DNA of 37,519 nt, from assembly GCA_028280225.1 (NCBI GenBank), contig JANQMF010000054.1, forward strand, positions 1 to 37,519, given 5' to 3'. A model generated the notes under the pieces. It had not been told where the DNA came from, did no database searches, and was given only the letters and a program-made list of their open reading frames with translations. A program made the position numbers and the translations under genes. Position 1 is the first letter of the stretch, and each line of letters begins with the position of its first letter. Positions 31,819 through 37,519 of the stretch are shown here, piece after piece. Origin of the DNA: Pseudomonadales bacterium. GTDB taxonomy: Bacteria > Pseudomonadota > Gammaproteobacteria > Pseudomonadales > Azotimanducaceae.

Positions 31819-34800
31819 CAGGCTCCCTCCTTACTTTGCAACCAGCCAAACTGACGCCCCTGGTGGTACACCAGCGGCAGGATAATCAGGACAAGCAGCA
31901 AAACCGTCAGCATGCCTCCTACCATGGGGGCGGCAAGGCGGCTCATGATCTGTGCACCCGTCCCTTCACCATACATAACCGGCAATAAACCCACTATGGT
32001 GGCCACCGAGGTCATCATCACCGGACGCAGACGGCGGCATGCCCCTTCAACAACCGCCTGGCGATAGCCATCAGCGGTTTGTGCACCCGCACAGGCCTGT
32101 TTGAGGTATTGCAGCATGATTACACCGGTTTCCGCGGCAATACCCCCCAGGGCAATAAGGCCTACCGCAACCGCCACGGAAAAGTTATAGCCTTCAAGGT
32201 AGAGCAGCCACAGCGCCCCGACAACGGCAAAGGGCAGGGTGGCCAGAATGATCATCACGTCCAGCATATTCCGGAAGTTGGCATACAACAGGAAAGTGAT
32301 CACCAGCAAGGTGACCGGTACAATGACCTTCAGACGATCTTCTGTCCTTTGCAGATATTCAAACTGCCCGGCCCAGCGTATGGAATATCCGGGCGGCAGC
32401 TTCAACTTTTGCCTGACCAGACTTTGTGCCGTGGCCACGTAGTTGCCAATGTCGATACCTTGGATGTCGACGTAGGTCCAACCGTTGAGTCTGGCATTTT
32501 CACTCTTGATGCCCGGTGGTCCGTTTGCTATGGCGATATCAGCCACTTCCCCCAGCGACAACCTTTGGCCGCTGTGGGTGATAATGGGCAGCAACGCCAT
32601 ATCTTCCGGCGAATTTCGATAGGCTTGCGGATAACGCATATTGACCGGATATCGCTCCGAACCCTCCACCGAATAAGTGACATTGGTACCACCGATGGCG
32701 GTTGCGATAACCTGCTGAATATCTTCAACATTAAGCCCGTACCGGGCTGCCGTCTCGCGCCGGATATTCACTTCAACATATCGTCCGCCGGCAACCCGCT
32801 CGGAATAGACCGAGGCCGTTTGCGGAAGCTGTTTGAGAATGTCTTCTAAGTCCCGGCCAATTTTTTCTATCGTATCCAGATCAGGACCGGCTACCTTAAT
32901 ACCCACCGGCGTCTTGATACCGGTGGCTAACATATCGATACGTGTTTTTATCGGCATAACCCACGCGTTGGTCAGCCCCGGCAGTTGTACCAGGGCGTCC
33001 AGTTCCCGGCGCAGCTTTTCCGGGGTCATTCCGGGGCGCCAGGTCTCCCGGGGTTTAAATTGAATAAAGGTTTCGATCATCGTCAGCGGTGCGGGATCAG
33101 TGGCGGTCTCCGCCCGGCCAACTTTGCCGAATACCGTCTTCACCTCGGGAACGCTGCGAATGAGTTTATCGGTTTGTTGCAGAATCTGCCGGGCCTTGCC
33201 GATGGAAACACCCGGATAGGTACTTGGCATATACATCAGATCACCTTCATCCAGCGGCGGCATAAATTCGCTGCCTATTTGCTGATAAGGAAAATAGCTG
33301 CTGGCCAGTACCGCCACGATGCCCACGGTAACCCACCTTGGGTGTTGCAGCATCCAATTCAGCACACAGCGGTAACCGGCAACCAGATAACGGTTCAGGG
33401 GGTTGTCCAACTCACTCTTAATCTGCCCACGTATACAATAGCCAATGAGGACAGGCACCAGGGTAATGGACAACAAGGCAGCACCGGCCATTGCATAGGT
33501 CTTGGTATAGGCTAACGGCGAAAACATGCGGCCTTCCTGGGCTTCCAGGGCAAAGACCGGCAAAAAGCTGACGGTGATGATCAGCAGACTAAAAAAAAGT
33601 GCGGGGCCCACCTCGCGCGATGCATCTGTAACCTGCCGCCAGCGGTCGGCATGGGGGTTGCGCTCCGCGTGTTTGTGCAGATTTTCAACACAGACAATGG
33701 CGCCATCTATCATGGTGCCAATGGCTATGGCCAGCCCTCCCAGGGACATGATGTTGGCATTCATACCCTGTAGATAAATCAGCACAAAGGCCAGCAGAAT
33801 ACCCACCGGCAGGGCAATGACGGCAACCAGGGCCGAACGCAGATGGAACAGAAACAGAGCACAGATGATTCCCACCAGAACAAGTTCCTTACCCAGGGTG
33901 CGCCACAAATAACCCACCGCGTTTTCGATCAAGGCAGAACGATCATATACCGTGACCACCTCAACCCCGTCGGGCAAGCCGCTCTGCAATTGCTGCATTT
34001 TTTCCCTTACCCGCCGGATGGTTGCCTGGGCATTTTCCCCATAGCGCATGACAACAATGCCGCCAACGGTTTCACCAACCCCGTTCAGCTCAGCAATGCC
34101 ACGCCGCATTTGCGGCCCAATGGTTATCTCCGCGATATCCCGCAACATGATGGGAATGCCGTTGCGGCTTAACCCCAAAGGCACCTGGCGCAGGTCTTCA
34201 ATACCCTGAATATAGCCGCTGGCACGCACCATGTATTCAGCTTCAGCCATTTCGATTACCGATCCGCCTACCTCCCGGTTACTGCGTTGAATAGCTTGTT
34301 GGACGTGCGCCAACGGTATACCGTAGGCGCGTAGCTTGTCCGGTTCTACAATCACCTGATATTGCTTAACCATGCCACCCACGCTGGCGACTTCGGATAC
34401 ACCCTCAACCGCTTGCAGTTCAAACTTAAGGAACCAATCCTGAATCCCGCGCAACTGGCCGATATCATGACTGCCGGTGGGATCAACCAGGGCATACATG
34501 TACACCCACCCCACCCCGGTGGCGTCCGGCCCTAATTGAGGTTGGGCTGCCGCCGGCAAGTTGGGTTCCGCCTGCCGCAGGTACTCCAACACCCGGCTGC
34601 GGGCCCAGTAGATATCCGTATTGTCGTCAAATATGACGTAGACATAAGAATCGCCAAAGAAGGAGAATCCACGAACGGTGGTAGCCCCCGGCACCGAGAG
34701 CATGGCTGTGGACAAGGGGTAGGTCACCTGGTCCTCAACAACCTGCGGCGCCTGGCCGGGATAGGCGGTCTTAATGATCACCTGAACATCAGACAGGTCC

Positions 34801-34919
34801 GGAATGGCATCTACCGGTGTCTTAACCAGGGCGTACAAGCCAAATGAGACCAAAACACCACAGGCCATCAGGACAAAAACCCTGTTTTTCACCGACCAGA
34901 GGATCACCCATTCAATCAT
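31818..34919 (-). CDS. cusA: Heavy-metal RND efflux pump, CusA-like
   Basis: A 1033-residue HME-type RND transporter with about 12 membrane helices. D405 in TMIDGAIVCVEN matches the proton-relay position of E. coli CusA. M655 and M663 in MPIKTRIDM-LATGIKTPVG resemble the copper/silver-specific stretch, so monovalent copper or silver is the likely cargo. The start MIEWVILWSVKNR is typical. It overlaps cusB by ATGA and the downstream binding-protein gene by TGATG. The pump works with CusB and an outer-membrane factor to expel metal from periplasm and cytoplasm. Zinc/cobalt specificity (CzcA) is less likely but cannot be excluded. Confidence 0.92.
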   Translation of the reverse strand: MIEWVILWSVKNRVFVLMACGVLVSFGLYALVKTPVDAIPDLSDVQVIIKTAYPGQAPQVVEDQVTYPLSTAMLSVPGATTVRGFSFFGDSYVYVIFDDNTDIYWARSRVLEYLRQAEPNLPAAAQPQLGPDATGVGWVYMYALVDPTGSHDIGQLRGIQDWFLKFELQAVEGVSEVASVGGMVKQYQVIVEPDKLRAYGIPLAHVQQAIQRSNREVGGSVIEMAEAEYMVRASGYIQGIEDLRQVPLGLSRNGIPIMLRDIAEITIGPQMRRGIAELNGVGETVGGIVVMRYGENAQATIRRVREKMQQLQSGLPDGVEVVTVYDRSALIENAVGYLWRTLGKELVLVGIICALFLFHLRSALVAVIALPVGILLAFVLIYLQGMNANIMSLGGLAIAIGTMIDGAIVCVENLHKHAERNPHADRWRQVTDASREVGPALFFSLLIITVSFLPVFALEAQEGRMFSPLAYTKTYAMAGAALLSITLVPVLIGYCIRGQIKSELDNPLNRYLVAGYRCVLNWMLQHPRWVTVGIVAVLASSYFPYQQIGSEFMPPLDEGDLMYMPSTYPGVSIGKARQILQQTDKLIRSVPEVKTVFGKVGRAETATDPAPLTMIETFIQFKPRETWRPGMTPEKLRRELDALVQLPGLTNAWVMPIKTRIDMLATGIKTPVGIKVAGPDLDTIEKIGRDLEDILKQLPQTASVYSERVAGGRYVEVNIRRETAARYGLNVEDIQQVIATAIGGTNVTYSVEGSERYPVNMRYPQAYRNSPEDMALLPIITHSGQRLSLGEVADIAIANGPPGIKSENARLNGWTYVDIQGIDIGNYVATAQSLVRQKLKLPPGYSIRWAGQFEYLQRTEDRLKVIVPVTLLVITFLLYANFRNMLDVMIILATLPFAVVGALWLLYLEGYNFSVAVAVGLIALGGIAAETGVIMLQYLKQACAGAQTADGYRQAVVEGACRRLRPVMMTSVATIVGLLPVMYGEGTGAQIMSRLAAPMVGGMLTVLLLVLIILPLVYHQGRQFGWLQSKEGA

Positions 34920-36367
34920 GCGCCCGGCCCCAATACATCCAGTTGGGTAATGCGGAACTCACCGGCTTGAATGGTAAAGGTAAACAGGATATCGGTGTTC
35001 GGATGTATCCCTTCCAAGGCAACGCCTTCGTCCACCAGAAAGTTCATTGTTTTACCCGGCCGCGACCATTTCACGATGGGATCGTGGGCGATCCGCAACA
35101 CCCTTTCCGCTGGGTAAACCGCCTTAACGGTGCCGGTGACCGATGCTTGTTGCAGTTGCTCCGCGTGGCCGTCAATACGCTTGAAGTCGGATTGTTTGCT
35201 GGATTCAGAGTCGATGAGAAATTGCGCTGAGGTCACCACCCGGTCACCGTCGTTCAGACCGGCAAGGACCTCCGCGTAACCGGCATCCATGTGGCCCACA
35301 CGGACCGCCACCGATTTAAACCGGCCACCGCCCAGATCCAGTACCACCCGATTCTGATACCCGGTCCGGATAATCGCCTCTTTTGGGACCACCAATGAAA
35401 CCTGTTGGTGGCTTGCGCGAATAGACACCTGGGCAAACATATTGGGTTTGAGCACCAGATCCTCATTATCGAAACGCATTCTTACCCGCACGGTGCGGGT
35501 GGTGGGGTCCAGCACCGGATAAACATAGTCCACGTAACCCCGCCAGACCCTGCCGGAATTGTAATTTAAGGTCATGGTCACCGGATTACCCCGGCGAACC
35601 AGGGCAGCCTGTTGTTCAAATACTTCCGCTTCTACCCAAACCTGGTCCAAACCCGCTATTGACATCATCCGGGTGCCGGGCTGGATATAGTCACCCTGAC
35701 GCACCTTTAACTCTTCCACCACCCCATTACGGGGCGCGGTAAACGTCACCCGTTGCCGGACCTGTTGATGCCGGCTGAGGGTGGCAAGCGCCTGTTGCGG
35801 ATAACCCAGTGAAATCAGGCGGGTTTCGGCAGCCGCCACCAGCGCCTTGTCGTCGGAATTTAGTGCGGTTATGAATTCCTGTTGGGCATTGACCAGGGCA
35901 GGTGAGTAGAGGTCATAAATCGGCTCACTTTCCGCAACAATCTCGCCGTTGGCCCGCACATGCAGCTGTTCAATCCAGCCGGCAACACGGGGCTGCACAC
36001 GGCTCAAGCGGTCTTCGTCATGGGTGACAAAACCCACCGTGCTGATCTGGTGCAAAAGCAGGCGGCGTTCAACCACCGCTGTGCGCACCCCAAGGGTCTG
36101 AATCACTTGGGGAGAAACCGTGATGGTGCCGGGACTGGTATCCGCTTCGCCGGCGTATACCGGAATAAGATCCATACCCATCGGGGATTTGCCCGGTGCG
36201 TCCCGCCGGAAGTTCGGATCCATGGGTGCCACCCAGTATAAAGGCTGGCTGCCGCCGGTACCGTTTTCTTCTTGAGCAGGCTCGTGAACACGCCAATAGA
36301 GATAGGACAAGCCAAGGCCAAGCAGTATACCCGTGGCTAACGCAACCAGGTTTATGGCCCTGCTCAC
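34916..36367 (-). CDS. cusB: CusB-like periplasmic adaptor with C-terminal CusF-like domain
   Basis: A 483-residue membrane-fusion protein. An N-terminal anchor (LVALATGILLGLGLSYLYW) is followed by a heavy-metal-binding motif (YWVAPMDPNFRRDAPGKSPM). Next come the barrel and hairpin domains, including the lipoyl-like GVVEELKVRQGDYIQPGT and VVPKEAIIRTGYQNRV. After about residue 410 a CusF-like OB domain appears (VTGTVKAVYPAERVLRI, then H428-DPI). In E. coli CusF the ligands are a His, a Trp and two Met; here H428 and M441 remain, W434 is shifted and a lysine (K439) replaces one Met. The adaptor links CusA to the outer-membrane channel and hands over metal. It overlaps its neighbours by ATGA on both sides. 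Confidence 0.9.
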   Translation of the reverse strand: MSRAINLVALATGILLGLGLSYLYWRVHEPAQEENGTGGSQPLYWVAPMDPNFRRDAPGKSPMGMDLIPVYAGEADTSPGTITVSPQVIQTLGVRTAVVERRLLLHQISTVGFVTHDEDRLSRVQPRVAGWIEQLHVRANGEIVAESEPIYDLYSPALVNAQQEFITALNSDDKALVAAAETRLISLGYPQQALATLSRHQQVRQRVTFTAPRNGVVEELKVRQGDYIQPGTRMMSIAGLDQVWVEAEVFEQQAALVRRGNPVTMTLNYNSGRVWRGYVDYVYPVLDPTTRTVRVRMRFDNEDLVLKPNMFAQVSIRASHQQVSLVVPKEAIIRTGYQNRVVLDLGGGRFKSVAVRVGHMDAGYAEVLAGLNDGDRVVTSAQFLIDSESSKQSDFKRIDGHAEQLQQASVTGTVKAVYPAERVLRIAHDPIVKWSRPGKTMNFLVDEGVALEGIHPNTDILFTFTIQAGEFRITQLDVLGPGA

Positions 36368-37519
36368 TTAGTAGTACCGTCAGTCGTGGGTGGGACCGTG
36401 GTGTGATAGTTTATGCGGGCAATAATCCGACCGCGCTCCACAGCAAGCGCAAGCGCTTCGAGCCGGCCATCCACCAGCGCCACCCGGCTGCGTACCGCCT
36501 CGGCAAAACCACCCCGGTCACTGGCATAAGCATCTAACGATACCTGCGCCTGGAGCGCCAGTTGGTTCAAGAGTTGACCCTGGTATAAGGCCTGTCTTTG
36601 AACCACTCGTTCCAGGTCCGCCAGGTCTGCTGACAGTTGGCTGACCATGCGCCGTAACAACAGTTGTTTTTCCGTTACCTCACGCCCGGCCAGGGCCACA
36701 GCGGACTTAAGCAGCTGATCCTGCCGGTTTATGCGAAAAAAAGGTAAGTCCACCAACACTCCAAGGCTGACAAAGTCGGCGCGGCTTCTCCCCTGGGGGT
36801 CGTTATCCCGGTATCCGTAGCTGGCCTGGAACTGCCATTGCGCTTTGTAGTTTTGCCGGGCCAGTTCCACCTCTGTTTGTCGGGCGGCAACGTTACGGGT
36901 TATCGCTGCAATCGCCGGGTGCTGGACCAACCAGATACTTAACTCAGGCGTGCTCTTATGCACAAGCGCCGGAGCATCCAGCTCTATCCCCGGTAGGTCC
37001 GGATGAACCCTGAAGTCCGGTAGTTGCACCCATTGCGCTGCGGTGCGTTGATAGAAAAATTCCTGTAACAAACGCACCCGGCTGTCTTTTTGCCGGCCTA
37101 AGCTGATCAAGCGCTCGTCCATACGGGTTAAGGCGAGTTTTGCCCGAACCACATCCTGCTGGCCACCCTTTCCCGGCCGGCTCCCATAACGCCGGATTGC
37201 CGCATCCTGTAACTGTTCGAACAAACTGCGTTGTTGCTTAACCAGCACCATACTTTCCTGAGCCAGATAGACATCCAGCCACAGTTGGCAGACGCGTTGG
37301 CGGATCTGTGCCCTGCGATCCAGGCGCAACAGGGGTTCGCGGAGTTGCAGATGCCCCAGCCGCTTGTTGCGCAACTTGGCCGAATGTCCCCGGGGAATTT
37401 TCTGCTGGATCCCCACCTTAAATTGGCTCATGGGCTCCCGGCCAAAATCAAAACCGTCCACCGGTAAGTTTGCCGCAGACAGAGACAATACGGGATTTGG
37501 CCACAGGCCGGCGGCATCC
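36364..37519 (-). CDS. Outer-membrane efflux protein (TolC/CusC type), 5' end missing
   Basis: The frame runs to the window edge without a start (a TTG at 37488 is internal). The visible 385 residues show the outer-membrane factor pattern AGLWPNPVLSLSAANLP and two halves of long helices (RRMVSQLSADLADLERVVQRQ; YQGQLLNQLALQAQVSLDAY), with the second-repeat signature SYGYRDNDP. It would form the trimeric exit duct for the CusAB pump. It overlaps cusB by ATGA, so it heads the operon; the promoter and any metal-responsive regulator lie outside the window. Confidence 0.9.
   Translation of the reverse strand, partial: DAAGLWPNPVLSLSAANLPVDGFDFGREPMSQFKVGIQQKIPRGHSAKLRNKRLGHLQLREPLLRLDRRAQIRQRVCQLWLDVYLAQESMVLVKQQRSLFEQLQDAAIRRYGSRPGKGGQQDVVRAKLALTRMDERLISLGRQKDSRVRLLQEFFYQRTAAQWVQLPDFRVHPDLPGIELDAPALVHKSTPELSIWLVQHPAIAAITRNVAARQTEVELARQNYKAQWQFQASYGYRDNDPQGRSRADFVSLGVLVDLPFFRINRQDQLLKSAVALAGREVTEKQLLLRRMVSQLSADLADLERVVQRQALYQGQLLNQLALQAQVSLDAYASDRGGFAEAVRSRVALVDGRLEALALAVERGRIIARINYHTTVPPTTDGTTK

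Noticed and set aside
32079-32849. A plus-strand frame of 256 codons inside cusA
   Set aside because: cusA is unbroken and strongly supported on the other strand; the antisense frame shows no recognisable domain.

Overview
The window looks like chromosomal DNA from a Gram-negative, probably marine, gammaproteobacterium. The evidence is a TonB-dependent receptor, a curli secretion lipoprotein with its accessory factor, a Cus-type tripartite metal pump and moderately high GC coding sequence. An order-level placement (for example Cellvibrionales/Halieaceae-like) is only a guess from the mix of TonB receptor, P450, SDR and Rieske genes. No tRNA, rRNA, insertion sequence or CRISPR array was seen.

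Region 1 (1-17673) is a dense catabolic island. It holds the 3' part of a TonB-dependent receptor, a DapB-like Rossmann reductase, three consecutive SDRs, a ThuA-like protein and a SnoaL-like protein. These are followed by two P450-family genes on the minus strand, a 7Fe ferredoxin, a TetR regulator and a second SnoaL-like protein. A third P450 is overlapped by a Rieske oxygenase and then by an 80-residue protein. The island ends with a cytochrome c/PQQ lipoprotein dehydrogenase, a cupin and a class II aldolase-like protein. The set suggests uptake and oxidation of a hydrophobic substrate such as a terpenoid, steroid or alicyclic compound; the substrate cannot be read from sequence. One P450 homologue lacks the haem-ligating cysteine. 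Two minus-strand promoters flanking the ferredoxin and tetR genes share a conserved segment of about 30 bp.

Region 2 (17770-22928) looks like an envelope-stress module. PspA-like, membrane and von Willebrand A proteins are on the minus strand, divergent from an OmpR-type response regulator and histidine kinase. The shared intergenic region carries CpxR-like GTTTAC repeats.

Region 3 (22966-29259) is a complete-looking curli locus on the minus strand. Its order is csgF, csgG, a 503-residue curlin, a 390-residue curlin, a 198-residue curlin-like protein, an unknown secreted protein and a CsgH-like protein. I see no csgE or csgD. Stem-loops lie in the gaps around the large curlins.

Region 4 (29724-37519) is a tightly overlapping minus-strand operon. 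It encodes an outer-membrane factor (cut by the window end), a CusB with a C-terminal CusF-like domain, CusA, an amino-acid-type periplasmic binding protein and an unknown membrane-anchored helical protein. The last two are unusual companions for a metal pump.
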